Source of the DNA: a virus
Length of the DNA: 64,000 nt
Reading direction: 5' to 3' (one strand)
IMG/VR virus record: IMGVR_UViG_3300027839_000007
Location: 1 to 64,000 of that record
Shown here: piece after piece, positions 49,446 to 58,133 of the stretch
Numbering within the stretch: the stretch's first letter is position 1
How the letters are laid out: each line of letters begins with the position of its first letter
Notes under the pieces: model-generated
Told to the model about the DNA's origin: nothing
What the model saw: only the letters and a program-made list of their open reading frames with translations
Databases searched by the model: none
Made by a program: the position numbers and the translations under genes

Positions 49446-51286
49446 AAGCCAAGGGCGAGTCAGACCGGAAGAACTACCCGGCCAAGCATGACCTCCTGCG
49501 CAGGCTGATCAAGGAGAGCCCCGAGGAGTTCCGTATTGATTCCGAAGAGGGTGGAATCTACGGACTCACACACGCGCCGACGGGTTTCAGGATCCATATG
49601 CCCAGGGCTGCTGCGCCCTCCCCGGCAGACCTGGAAAAGGAAGGCGCTGGCGACAAGTACCTTGGACCAGATATGAAAAATTGGAAAAAGACGCGAGATA
49701 AGAAAGCGGGCACTGCCGATATCGTAAAGCAGGCGCTTGCCCGGCTCACCGAGAAGCAGGCCGGTAAGCCGCCGGTTCGACGAGCCCCGTTTTGGTCAAA
49801 AGAGAACTTCCTTAACATGTTTGGTGACGATAGCCGTGACCCGATGGGCCCGGGCCTGGGAACGCAGGCACTGACCAACACTGTTATGGACCGGTTTCCT
49901 GGGACCTATAAGAATTCCCCTCGGTCGGGAGTAGCGCCCCAGCAATTCGGCATCGGGGCGAGCGGAAAGACTGCCCTTATTCCCCAACCTCCACGTCGCA
50001 CATCCAACTTGCAACAGCGGCAATCGGGCTTGCAAGCCCTGGGAGCTCGCCGAGTTAAGTCGCACTCATTGCCGCATAACCAGCCCACCACTACACCTTC
50101 TTCTACGATAGCTGCCACGGTTCCACAGCACCGTCAGGGTTATGGGGCAGGGTCAGCTATGAGTGCCGGACATCGGCCACAATTTCCTGTTACGCCAGTG
50201 CCCCAGCAGATTCGCCCGGCTGCATCGCAGCAGCAGATAGCTCAGAACAAACCACCGGCTACCTCAGGATGGCGTCCAACAGCGAATACAGTTAGTACTG
50301 CAGCACCGACTGCCCCACATCGCACACCACCCCCATCTCCTTTTAAAGCACCTCGGATCGCGTCCCAACCACGCTTTATGGCACCGCAGCTCGCTTCTTC
50401 AGGATCTCCCAAGCATTTTTCCGCAACGCCAGGTCGCCCATACAACCTGATTGATAGGGCAACACAGCTGCTGGAGAAGGCAGCGCAGGATCCGCGTGGT
50501 GTGCGCGACGAGTTTGCGTCTGATGTGAAGAACGTTCTCGATTCAATTATTGAGAAGCAGGCGCAGCCCACCTTCTCCCGATTGCAGATGCCGGGCGGTA
50601 ACCAGACCATGCGGAATCTTTTCCAGGGTGTTGGCGGGCCGATCGAGCAGGGGGTCGACCTGTTCAACTCACCTTCCGACTATCTCGACGAGATGATGAC
50701 CGTCCCTTATGTGGGCGAGACGCCGCTTTACAGTGATAAGAAATCCCTGTGGGATAACATCAAGAATCTCCTCATGCGCCCGATCAACCGGCGCGAACGG
50801 CTGCGTAACGAGCGTGAGCACCTAGTGCGTACACAGTGGGCTGTTCAGTCATTAGGGGGCCACCAGGCTGGCGCACCCAGTCGCGGCTTCCCCGGACTGC
50901 CGGGACGGGGGACGTTGAACTACGGACAACAGTCATTCCAGCAGGCCCAGTCGCGCAACCTGCCATTCATTGCCCAGTTGATCCTCAACGAGCCGGGCGG
51001 ATATCGCATGGTTCGTGATACTGGAAAAGCATCCACGTGGTTGCACATGGGTTCCGGGTACCAGTTCACCGTGCCCAACAAGCCGGATCCGAAGGACTTG
51101 CTGAACATTCACGTGGAGCCGCCAAAGCAGGATATGTGGGCATCTGCACTGCGTTGGCGCCAGGGCCGCGCGACAAGTGATGACATGAAGAAGTTTAAAC
51201 TGGATAAAGCCTCACGCCAGGCTGCTGCGCAGAAGCTGCTGGAGCGGCAGAAGGCTACCCCGCCGATACTTAATGAAGGCATATAG
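49376..51286 (+). CDS. Virion-like low-complexity protein
   Basis: 636 residues, not recognised. N-terminal about 85 residues are globular and charged (LLRRLIKESPEEFRIDSEEGG, then YGLTHAPTGFRI), followed by a long Pro/Gln/Ser/Thr-rich disordered region (about 170-350), a helical patch (about 360-405) and a globular C-terminus (about 410-630, with FNSPSDYLDEMMTVPYVGET). ATG follows aaggacgg. Overlaps the next gene by 14 bases. Shares the EKQA/EKAA-type motif with other genes in this block. Confidence 0.72.
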   Translation: MAETGKKPGDLQRPAAGILAQLLKAKGESDRKNYPAKHDLLRRLIKESPEEFRIDSEEGGIYGLTHAPTGFRIHMPRAAAPSPADLEKEGAGDKYLGPDMKNWKKTRDKKAGTADIVKQALARLTEKQAGKPPVRRAPFWSKENFLNMFGDDSRDPMGPGLGTQALTNTVMDRFPGTYKNSPRSGVAPQQFGIGASGKTALIPQPPRRTSNLQQRQSGLQALGARRVKSHSLPHNQPTTTPSSTIAATVPQHRQGYGAGSAMSAGHRPQFPVTPVPQQIRPAASQQQIAQNKPPATSGWRPTANTVSTAAPTAPHRTPPPSPFKAPRIASQPRFMAPQLASSGSPKHFSATPGRPYNLIDRATQLLEKAAQDPRGVRDEFASDVKNVLDSIIEKQAQPTFSRLQMPGGNQTMRNLFQGVGGPIEQGVDLFNSPSDYLDEMMTVPYVGETPLYSDKKSLWDNIKNLLMRPINRRERLRNEREHLVRTQWAVQSLGGHQAGAPSRGFPGLPGRGTLNYGQQSFQQAQSRNLPFIAQLILNEPGGYRMVRDTGKASTWLHMGSGYQFTVPNKPDPKDLLNIHVEPPKQDMWASALRWRQGRATSDDMKKFKLDKASRQAAAQKLLERQKATPPILNEGI

Positions 51287-53111
51287 TCGCATGGTATATG
51301 ACATTCGCAGGGTATTTCAGAAGATGGCGCAGGGTGCCAGGACCAGGCGTACAACGAAGGCGCTGACCGCGAATATCCCTGACTTTCCGAAAACGGAAGT
51401 TGATAATATCGCCAAGATGATCTCGGTAAGAGGTAAGAATCGCAGGAAAATGCCGTCGTTTGAAGCTACGCAAAGGTATGCTCGATCAAAAGGCTATAAG
51501 CCGCGTCGGTCTAACTTCGTCCCGGACATACAAAAAATCAGGAACCCGGATGTGTTGAACTGGAATGATCAGTTCATGCTGCAGCCCGACCTGGCCGCGG
51601 GGCGGGCGGAGATGTTTGCAGACGACAAACTCTGGGGACTGTCAGAGACTTCCCGCCCGGCCCTGCTAGAGATGATCAGGCGAAGGCAACTGCCTGCCCG
51701 GAATGCTTGGAACCGCCTGATGACGTCAGGCCGACATGGCACGCCTAATCTTCTTGAGGTACCGTCCGTTGGAGGGCGTGACACGGGCAGCCTAGGCTAT
51801 AGAACAAGCCACTTCGGTCTCGGGGATAGCATAGGCCTGTCAGGTTTTGGCGGGCCGTCCCGCCGTGATTCAGAGTTTAATTGGTTTGGCGGACACGGAA
51901 CTCCCGGGTTCCCTGAACAACCCGCCGACACTCCGTTGCAAGCTACTAAACGTCCGTCGGTAGCTATGACACAAGCAGCGGACCTTGCTGCCGATCGCAT
52001 CGGACGGCGCAATCCGCAATGGGTTGCTAGTGTGCCGAACCAGGGTCTCAGAGCTGGTGCGGCAAGTCCGCAGTTGCCGTCGGCTGTGATCGAGGGGTGG
52101 AAAGAGGCTTTGATGGGAAGCGATCCCGCTGCAAAACTTAAAGAGAACGTAGCGCTGATCGATCAGTTCGGCGGGAAACTGAGCAGTGATGGTAGTAGTA
52201 TTAAGTGGGCGGATCCGCCTTCGGCTTATGGCTCCAAGCCGACGCAGCATCAGGCACTTGATGAGTGGCTCGCTGGATTTAAATCTGGCCAACAGTATCG
52301 TCATCAGTTTGACCCCGTTGGGGCGGGTCTTCACGCAGGCGCCACGCCACCTTCTTCGGATGTTCCCGGCTTCCCGGAAAAGCTTTTAAAGGGGTTACCT
52401 CCTGAGATGGCGGCTGCGTTAAGAGCACAAAGCGGTGATATTGGCGGCCACGGCCCTCGTCGTGAGTATGTCATGGCTAAAAAGAGGATCTCGTATATAA
52501 ATCAGCTGCTTACCGCCGGGTGGGATCAACCCCTCGTCGCGGGGCAGGCTCGGCCCGGGCAGGCGCAACGCGACTTCTTTTTTGAGCAACAGCCTGCTGA
52601 TACGCGGGGTATACCGAAAAGCCAATTGGATGTCCTGGCTGACCTTCCCGTGGTGACCCGTGAGTGGCCACAAGTGGGACTGGGCCCAACTCACGGGTCA
52701 CCGCGAGGGGACGCGATGCGGTTACCAGATGCCACGGTGACGCTCACGCATCCGGGCACCGGGGACAAACTGTGGAAGACCCCCGATGCCAAGATATACA
52801 AGCTGTTGCCGGACGGGACGGGGTTTCAACAGGTATTTGGCAAACAGGTAGCCGATGCCACGACTGGTGTGGGTTCCATTGAGGAGCACGGTATCCCGGC
52901 AGGCGCGGGTGACCCGATTGACACCAGACGCACGTCGTTGCTAGAGCGGATAATGGCTGGCGGGCGCAGTAAGCCCGGCGCCAGGCCTCCAAGGGGCAAG
53001 GGTAAAGGCGGCAAGGGGCGCGGTGCTGGTGCTGGTGCTGGGCTCTATATGATTTTCAATGCATTAAATCGCGCAAAGGCAAGGGCCGGGGAACGTGCTG
53101 ATAGACGTTAA
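51273..53111 (+). CDS. Virion-like Gly/Arg-rich protein
   Basis: 612 residues, not recognised. N-terminal about 90 residues are very basic and include MVYDIRRVFQKMAQG. The middle is Gly/Ser/Pro-rich with few hydrophobic stretches; the C-terminus (about 575-612) is Gly/Lys/Arg-rich (PPRGKGKGGKGRGAG) and ends in a short hydrophobic helix (LYMIFNALNRAKAR). ATG 51273 overlaps the previous stop by 14 bases; ATG 51291 is an alternative. Confidence 0.7.
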   Translation: MKAYSRMVYDIRRVFQKMAQGARTRRTTKALTANIPDFPKTEVDNIAKMISVRGKNRRKMPSFEATQRYARSKGYKPRRSNFVPDIQKIRNPDVLNWNDQFMLQPDLAAGRAEMFADDKLWGLSETSRPALLEMIRRRQLPARNAWNRLMTSGRHGTPNLLEVPSVGGRDTGSLGYRTSHFGLGDSIGLSGFGGPSRRDSEFNWFGGHGTPGFPEQPADTPLQATKRPSVAMTQAADLAADRIGRRNPQWVASVPNQGLRAGAASPQLPSAVIEGWKEALMGSDPAAKLKENVALIDQFGGKLSSDGSSIKWADPPSAYGSKPTQHQALDEWLAGFKSGQQYRHQFDPVGAGLHAGATPPSSDVPGFPEKLLKGLPPEMAAALRAQSGDIGGHGPRREYVMAKKRISYINQLLTAGWDQPLVAGQARPGQAQRDFFFEQQPADTRGIPKSQLDVLADLPVVTREWPQVGLGPTHGSPRGDAMRLPDATVTLTHPGTGDKLWKTPDAKIYKLLPDGTGFQQVFGKQVADATTGVGSIEEHGIPAGAGDPIDTRRTSLLERIMAGGRSKPGARPPRGKGKGGKGRGAGAGAGLYMIFNALNRAKARAGERADRR

Positions 53112-53214
53112 AGCCGCAATTAACCTTCAGCTCGGTAGCACATAGCACATACAATCAAGGAACGCATTTAGACGTGATAATCCTCAATAGCATGGAAGCG
53201 AAAGGGTATACACG

Positions 53215-54195
53215 ATGAAGAACATGTTCAAGCTACTGCTGGTTGCAACCTTCCTGAGTGTGGCAAGCATTCCCTCGGTGCGTGACACAGCTGTATATGC
53301 CGAGGACAAGAAAGCCGAACAGAGTATTCCGGCATTTCTCCAGGACATCTCTGTCACGATTAGTGCAAATCGATCAGAGGGATCGGGCGTCGCATTCACC
53401 CGAGATGGTATCACTTTCATCTGGACGGCTGCACACGTGGTGTCTGGCCTACGTAGCACTCGTGCTGTCGTGGATCCTATGACGGGTGCCAAGCGTACGA
53501 TCATTGAGTTTGCCGATGCGCAGATCATTAAGACCCTGGTTGAAGATGGCCGGACAGTCGGTCGCATCGAAATGGATGCCAAGGTCATTCGTTACAGTGA
53601 TGCAGATCACGGCCACGATCTGGCGCTTTTGCGAGTCAGGAAGAAGAACTTCATTGCGACTTCTTCCAGGTTCTACCTGGATGAGAAGATCCCTTCGTTG
53701 GGCACGCGCCTCTTTCACGTGGGCTCCCTACTTGGCCAACTAGGCTCAAATAGCATGACGGCAGGAATCGTGAGTCAGCATGGGAGAGTTTTGAGCGGCC
53801 TCAATGGTGTTTTTGACCAGACTACCGTGACGGCATTTCCTGGCTCGTCGGGTGGTGGTGTTTACCTGGAAGATGGTCGCTACATTGGTATGCTGGTGCG
53901 CGGTGCTGGTGAAGGCTTCAACTTGATCGTACCTGTTCGCAGAATGCGAACATGGGCCAAGGAAGCCAATGTCGAGTGGGCCATGGATCCCACGGCGAAG
54001 ATGCCGACCCCGGAAGAACTGAGTAAGCTACCGGTTGAGTTTACCGGTACCAAGTTTTCCGCTAACGCGGGTACTGACGCGGATAAGAAGAAGGCTAACA
54101 AGAGCTTTCCACGTCAGATCAGGACCAGGTCAATTTTTCCGTTCTCTCCCGAGTCTGCATCCAAGCGAAAGCCTCTTTTGGTTGAACCGCGTTAA
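53215..54195 (+). CDS. Secreted trypsin-like serine protease
   Basis: 326 residues with a Sec signal peptide (MKNMFKLLLVATFLSVASIP, cleavage probably near 30). Chymotrypsin/DegP-like catalytic triad: His74 in TAAHVV, Asp135 in GHDLALL, Ser212 in FPGSSGGG. No PDZ domain, so shorter than HtrA. The C-terminal about 60 residues are Lys/Arg-rich and disordered. It would cut proteins in the periplasm or outside the cell. The palindromic site at 54199 follows its stop directly. A secreted chymotrypsin-fold protease is unusual in a phage. Confidence 0.85.
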   Translation: MKNMFKLLLVATFLSVASIPSVRDTAVYAEDKKAEQSIPAFLQDISVTISANRSEGSGVAFTRDGITFIWTAAHVVSGLRSTRAVVDPMTGAKRTIIEFADAQIIKTLVEDGRTVGRIEMDAKVIRYSDADHGHDLALLRVRKKNFIATSSRFYLDEKIPSLGTRLFHVGSLLGQLGSNSMTAGIVSQHGRVLSGLNGVFDQTTVTAFPGSSGGGVYLEDGRYIGMLVRGAGEGFNLIVPVRRMRTWAKEANVEWAMDPTAKMPTPEELSKLPVEFTGTKFSANAGTDADKKKANKSFPRQIRTRSIFPFSPESASKRKPLLVEPR

Positions 54196-54198
54196 TCC

Positions 54199-54212
54199 TA
54201 TTGGCGCCAATA
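54199..54212. promoter_or_regulatory. Palindromic operator-like site, copy 4
   Basis: TATTGGCGCCAATA is a perfect 14-base palindrome here; the outer pair of the 16-base core is C/C rather than C/G. It begins 4 bases after the protease stop and ends 13 bases before the next ATG, with aggagagg between. Weaker symmetry than the other three copies. Confidence 0.7.
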
Positions 54213-54225
54213 CAGGAGAGGTTTT

Positions 54226-54588
54226 ATGATTCGTTGGTTGATCGTCGGGTGCGCGCTTGTTTTAGCGTCACCGCAGCCTGCTGCTGAGAAGCCCGAAACC
54301 GAATGGATAAAGTTGCTCTCTAAGGAGCTTGGCGGCGAAGCTGAGCACCGTACACCTGACGGCAGCCGCGTTGATATTTTGACCGATAAAGTAGCCTGGG
54401 AAGTTGAGTGGGCTCGAAAGTGGCAGGAAGCTATTGGCCAAGCGCATTTCTACGCCCTGGCAACAAACCGTAGACCGGGCATTGTGCTCCTCCTTACAGG
54501 CGATAAGTCTGAAAAGGTATACTATCTGCGTTGCCTGGCAGTTTGCGCTAAGACAGGAATCACGTTGAGAACACACAGGATTAAGTGA
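54226..54588 (+). CDS. Exported PD-(D/E)xK-like protein
   Basis: 120 residues. Signal-peptide-like start (MIRWLIVGCALVLASPQPAA). The core TPDGSRVDILTD (Asp50) then VAWEVEWARKWQEAIGQA (Glu59, Glu61, Lys65) resembles the restriction-endonuclease-like fold with the catalytic acidic residue and a shifted Lys, followed by a FYALATNRRPGIVLLL strand. I recall a family with the same WA(R/N)KW-EAIGQA core of unknown role. If exported it would act on extracellular or periplasmic nucleic acid, an odd place for a nuclease. TGATG overlap with the next gene. Confidence 0.7.
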   Translation: MIRWLIVGCALVLASPQPAAEKPETEWIKLLSKELGGEAEHRTPDGSRVDILTDKVAWEVEWARKWQEAIGQAHFYALATNRRPGIVLLLTGDKSEKVYYLRCLAVCAKTGITLRTHRIK

Positions 54589-54959
54589 TGCCTCGTCCGC
54601 GCGTGTACGTTTCTGGGCCAATCAGCAATGGCGGGACACTTAAGTACGCGGCCCGTCTCGATAACATGTACGATGCTGTTGACGTGGGAGCTACGTTGAT
54701 CAAACTCGGTTACGCGCCCCTGATTCCGCATCTCAGTGTTATAATTGAACATAAGTACGAGGGGATTGATCAGGATACCTGGCTGGCTATTGACCTACCC
54801 TGGGTCGAGGCGGCTGACGCGCTCCTTAGATTGCCGGGAGCATCTGCTGGTGCTGACAAGGAAGAAGCCGTTGCACTGGCCAGCGGGGTACCTGTTTACC
54901 ACTCCATTGAAGAGTTGAAAGATGCCATCAATTGCTCAGGTACTCGACAAAGCTGCTGA
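54588..54959 (+). CDS. Nucleoside 2-deoxyribosyltransferase-like protein
   Basis: 123 residues. Starts PRVYVSGPISNGG, then GYAPLIPHLS, DLPWVEAADALLRLPG, and SAGADKEEAVALA, the Rossmann-like layout of the 2-deoxyribosyltransferase/DUF4406 family, with a Glu in DKEE as candidate nucleophile. Family members exchange bases on deoxynucleosides or bind nucleotides. ATG 54588 overlaps the previous stop. It overlaps the next gene by 38 bases. Together with the DUF1599-like gene it hints at nucleotide salvage or base modification. Confidence 0.75.
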   Translation: MPRPRVYVSGPISNGGTLKYAARLDNMYDAVDVGATLIKLGYAPLIPHLSVIIEHKYEGIDQDTWLAIDLPWVEAADALLRLPGASAGADKEEAVALASGVPVYHSIEELKDAINCSGTRQSC

Positions 54960-56247
54960 GCTGCAGTCGTGGCGTGATGTTTCGCATGACGTGATGCGCG
55001 TGTTCAATGCTGCGCTGCCGACGGCTACGCTTATCAAAAAAGCTTCTGCGCGCTGGCCTGACGATGCCGCGTTTGTATTCCTGCAGCCGTTTACCGGTCA
55101 TGTGCACATCATGCCCGTTAACGATGAGTTCAAGAAGACTGCCAGGTGGGATCGCTTGTCCCGGCTTGACGCTGTATCTGGAGTTGAGGTGAGTCACATG
55201 ACTCCCGACCCCAGTGAATACGTGATGGTCAAGCGCGCGATCAAGATGGGTGACATCAGTCGATTTTTACGGAATATCTACGTCAAGCCGCAGGAGTGGT
55301 TGGTTGGAAAAGGCAACGCCAGCCCGCTTTCGATGATGCTTGCCGGATCTGCGATCACGGGACTTGGCGGGCTTGGACTGGGGACCTTGTGGGACAATAC
55401 AGTTGGGCCTGTTGGGCATGCCCTGGCACCAGAGTATTTCGATAAGAAGCCGCGTATGGGCAAGTGGCTGGGTATTCTTGGTGCGCTAACAGGGGCAGTA
55501 CCCGGACTTGCGGCTGGTTTGCAGCGGTCCAGTATGCACGGACCGGTATCTGGTTTTGAGCGACCATACAATAGGAGGTACCCTGACATAAATCCCAGGG
55601 CCCGCAAGAATATCAACAGGACTTGGCACGAAATTGAGAAGCTTGACCCAGGAAGCGCTGCCAAGTCACTGAAGCTGCATAACGAGTGGCGCAAGAAGAT
55701 TGGGTCTTTTGTTGATCCCAAGATGCAGAAAGCAGCGGCTGACTACTACTCCCAGATGTACATACCTTTCATCAACGTGAAAGAGTTTACTGAGCGTGTT
55801 TGGGATGGCGTTGAAAAACGTGCTTACAACATCGACCCAGTGATACAGTATCGTGCGATCGTAGGTAAACTTGATCCGGCCAACGACCCAAATGCCAACC
55901 GTATTGGTCCTGGTGGCATGGCGCTGAACGAACCCGGCATTCACGTGAATACCTTTGGTACTCCGAAGAATTACACACAAGCTAACCCATACACGTCACC
56001 AGCATCGGCCGCCATGGCTGCTGGGTTGGTGCATGGTGCCAGCGCTTCTCGCGGAGGATCTAACTGGGTGTCGCCCATGGATGTGGGTCGTATTGCAATT
56101 GGAGCGGGATCTGGCTTACTGTCTGGAATCGTGGCGGGTAAAATACTAGGAGCGCTGGCGGGGCTGTCGCCAGTAGCTGTAAATAATGTGAAGCGCATCG
56201 GTATCTGGGCTGGTGGGTTAAACGCAGCTCGTAACGCACTTATGTAA
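54922..56247 (+). CDS. Virion-like protein with glycine-rich hairpins
   Basis: 441 residues, not recognised. N-terminus SIAQVLDKAAELQSW is helical. Glycine-rich hydrophobic segments (about 135-155 LAGSAITGLGGLGLGTLW, 182-197 LGILGALTGAVPGLAA and 395-420 AIGAGSGLLSGIVAGKILGA) look membrane-inserting. The middle (about 210-300) is basic and helical. ATG 54922 overlaps the previous gene by 38 bases. Similar in style to the gene at 35799. Confidence 0.7.
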   Translation: MPSIAQVLDKAAELQSWRDVSHDVMRVFNAALPTATLIKKASARWPDDAAFVFLQPFTGHVHIMPVNDEFKKTARWDRLSRLDAVSGVEVSHMTPDPSEYVMVKRAIKMGDISRFLRNIYVKPQEWLVGKGNASPLSMMLAGSAITGLGGLGLGTLWDNTVGPVGHALAPEYFDKKPRMGKWLGILGALTGAVPGLAAGLQRSSMHGPVSGFERPYNRRYPDINPRARKNINRTWHEIEKLDPGSAAKSLKLHNEWRKKIGSFVDPKMQKAAADYYSQMYIPFINVKEFTERVWDGVEKRAYNIDPVIQYRAIVGKLDPANDPNANRIGPGGMALNEPGIHVNTFGTPKNYTQANPYTSPASAAMAAGLVHGASASRGGSNWVSPMDVGRIAIGAGSGLLSGIVAGKILGALAGLSPVAVNNVKRIGIWAGGLNAARNALM

Positions 56248-56260
56248 GAGAGGATGAATC

Positions 56261-56491
56261 ATGGAAAATGGCCGTTTTTCGTTGAATGTGGCTGACTGGT
56301 TTAAAATTGGCAAGGGTGCCTTGATTGCCAGTGCTGGCGCTGGATTGACCTACCTGTCGGCCAACGTAATGGGTACCGACTTTGGTATGTACACGCCCGT
56401 CGTCGTTGCTGGGTGGTCAATCTTTGTGAACCTCGCTAAGAAGTTTATGGAAGCGAGCATGCAGGAACCTGAAGAAGAGGTCATCGAATAA
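56261..56491 (+). CDS. Holin-like protein, two membrane helices
   Basis: 76 residues with two hydrophobic segments (about 19-34 LIASAGAGLTYLSANV and 43-60 YTPVVVAGWSIFVNLAKK) and an acidic C-terminus (EPEEEVIE). This size and layout suits a class II holin or a virion membrane protein. Ribosome site agagga. A second holin-like gene is at 47375. Confidence 0.65.
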   Translation: MENGRFSLNVADWFKIGKGALIASAGAGLTYLSANVMGTDFGMYTPVVVAGWSIFVNLAKKFMEASMQEPEEEVIE

Positions 56492-56493
56492 GA

Positions 56494-57015
56494 ATGCAAG
56501 CAGTACCACTACCACGACTACGACAGGTCGGCGGAGCTGGCCTGGTGTTGTACGGTTCGTCGGCTGTTGTCTACAGCCGCTTTGTCGACGTGCATACCGA
56601 TCTTGGTTGGTGGGGCCAGGCGGCGGGCATCGTTGGCAGCGGCATTGTCATGTTGGCATGGCCCTGGCTTCGTCGCATGATATTTGGTCTCGGTAGGCGT
56701 GACGACGCTGAGGTAGTATCACAAGCTATCAAGAAAGCGCTCACGCCTGACCCGGGTAGTACGTGTTGCTGCCCACCTGTGGTGGAGACTGTCGGTTGCA
56801 ACTGCTCGCACCAGTTAACCTCTAATGCGCTTAGAGATATCGAGGCGCTGCATCGTCTTGCATCGCGGTTGCGTGATCACAAAGAAGGCGCGGAGCTTTG
56901 TCGAGATATTAACGACAGCCTCTTTGATATTCATCACGCGGTTTCCAGTGATGCGGATGTAGAAGAACGTCCTGCAGAGGAGACCAGTGATGACACGGAA
57001 ACAAATCAGGCGTAG
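56494..57015 (+). CDS. Membrane protein with Cys-rich loop
   Basis: 173 residues. Two hydrophobic segments (about 13-27 and 42-60), then a Cys-rich patch (STCCCPPVVETVGCNCSH, about 89-106) and a helical acidic tail. The start is 2 bases after the previous stop. Overlaps the next gene by 26 bases. Not recognised; an envelope or lysis-regulating role is possible. Confidence 0.6.
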   Translation: MQAVPLPRLRQVGGAGLVLYGSSAVVYSRFVDVHTDLGWWGQAAGIVGSGIVMLAWPWLRRMIFGLGRRDDAEVVSQAIKKALTPDPGSTCCCPPVVETVGCNCSHQLTSNALRDIEALHRLASRLRDHKEGAELCRDINDSLFDIHHAVSSDADVEERPAEETSDDTETNQA

Positions 57016-57472
57016 TACACTAGCTGCGGTTTGCGTTTTGTCTTTTCTCTCGGGGTGTCTCTTCGCCCCGTCCTCTCAGCCTCCTCCCCCTGGGCCCCCT
57101 CCTCCGGATATCAATGCCGAGCTCAGGGGGCGAGTGGTCGAGGCCGTGCAGGATATCCCGCGTGATGACTGTCTGGCGGCCTACGGTATGTTCACAATCT
57201 TTGCTGAGTTTGTGGGCGAGGGCCGGTATGGTGACAAGATCAAGACCACGGCGGACCTATTGAATCTGTGGGGGCGTATGGTCAAGGTATCCGGGTGGGA
57301 GAAAGAGAAGTACACAAAGCTGACTGATGTGGTGGAAGAAGCGTTGCGCGACAAGGGACTTGATGTGAACAAGCCTATTGCTGATGTCAAAACTGACATA
57401 GCTGATGCGTTCCGCACTATTGGTCTTGGTTGTAAGGAAGCGGCGCTGGCTAAATCGTCGGAGGGTGCGTAG
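56990..57472 (+). CDS. Lipoprotein
   Basis: 160 residues. Signal peptide with lipobox LSGC (Cys about 23), then a Pro-rich linker (PPPPGPPPPD) and a helical domain. ATG 56990 lies after gaggag at good spacing; an in-frame GTG is at 56987. Lipidation would place it at the inner face of a membrane, possibly as a spanin-like or host-surface protein. No family recognised. Confidence 0.72.
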   Translation: MTRKQIRRSTLAAVCVLSFLSGCLFAPSSQPPPPGPPPPDINAELRGRVVEAVQDIPRDDCLAAYGMFTIFAEFVGEGRYGDKIKTTADLLNLWGRMVKVSGWEKEKYTKLTDVVEEALRDKGLDVNKPIADVKTDIADAFRTIGLGCKEAALAKSSEGA

Positions 57473-57673
57473 GTGCGAGAACCCACACCTCAGGAAGAAG
57501 CTGAGAAAGAGAGCAACATAGAAAGATATAGGCAACATTATGCGAATGGTCGTAATCTAAAATCTGGAAAAAAACTGCAAGGAAGCGCAAAGAAAGAATG
57601 GAAAGCTCTTCAAAAAACAGACGAAGAGGAAGAAAATGCCGACATCGAATCAGGAGGCACAGTCGATAGTTGA
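57473..57673 (+). CDS. Small charged hypothetical protein
   Basis: 66 residues, highly charged (EEAEKESNIERYRQHY, then KKEWKALQKTDEEEEN). GTG start directly follows the lipoprotein stop and has ggagg upstream. Overlaps the next gene by 38 bases. Not recognised. Confidence 0.55.
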   Translation: MREPTPQEEAEKESNIERYRQHYANGRNLKSGKKLQGSAKKEWKALQKTDEEEENADIESGGTVDS

Positions 57674-58133
57674 GATCGTCGATGAGTACTTGGAGCAAGA
57701 CAAGGCTCGTGAACTCATGGCGAGGCTTAATGAGAACGTGGGTGCGACGACGGATAATTCGTCGTTGAAGATTAGTCTGCAGATGCTTGATGCGCTGTAC
57801 GCGCCTGATCCACCTAAGAGACATACGTTCAAGAAGATAGCAATGGCGTTGGTGATTCTCTGGCACACGTCCATTGTTATCATCAACGGTGTTGCTTTTT
57901 TTGTATTGCCGTTTCTTCTTCCGGTATGGGTGTGGGTGCCAATCGATAGCTTTATTCTGACGGTGATGTTCACCAGGGAGATTTGTCCGCTCACCAGGTT
58001 GGAGAATTCGATTCGCACATCAATTGGTCTTCCGCGTATTGGTGGTTTTGTCGGGCATTATTTTGTGCGCCCTGTCCGTCAATTGATTAGGAACAGGCAA
58101 TCTAGGAAAGTAAAGCAAAGCTCCAATGGCTAA
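57636..58133 (+). CDS. DUF2784-like membrane protein
   Basis: 165 residues. About 60 polar residues, then two hydrophobic helices (about 68-90 and 96-112) and a CPLTRLENSIRTSIGLPRIG segment reminiscent of DUF2784 (CPLTxxE). Basic C-terminus. ATG 57636 lies inside the previous gene. Function unknown; inner-membrane location likely. Confidence 0.65.
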   Translation: MPTSNQEAQSIVEIVDEYLEQDKARELMARLNENVGATTDNSSLKISLQMLDALYAPDPPKRHTFKKIAMALVILWHTSIVIINGVAFFVLPFLLPVWVWVPIDSFILTVMFTREICPLTRLENSIRTSIGLPRIGGFVGHYFVRPVRQLIRNRQSRKVKQSSNG

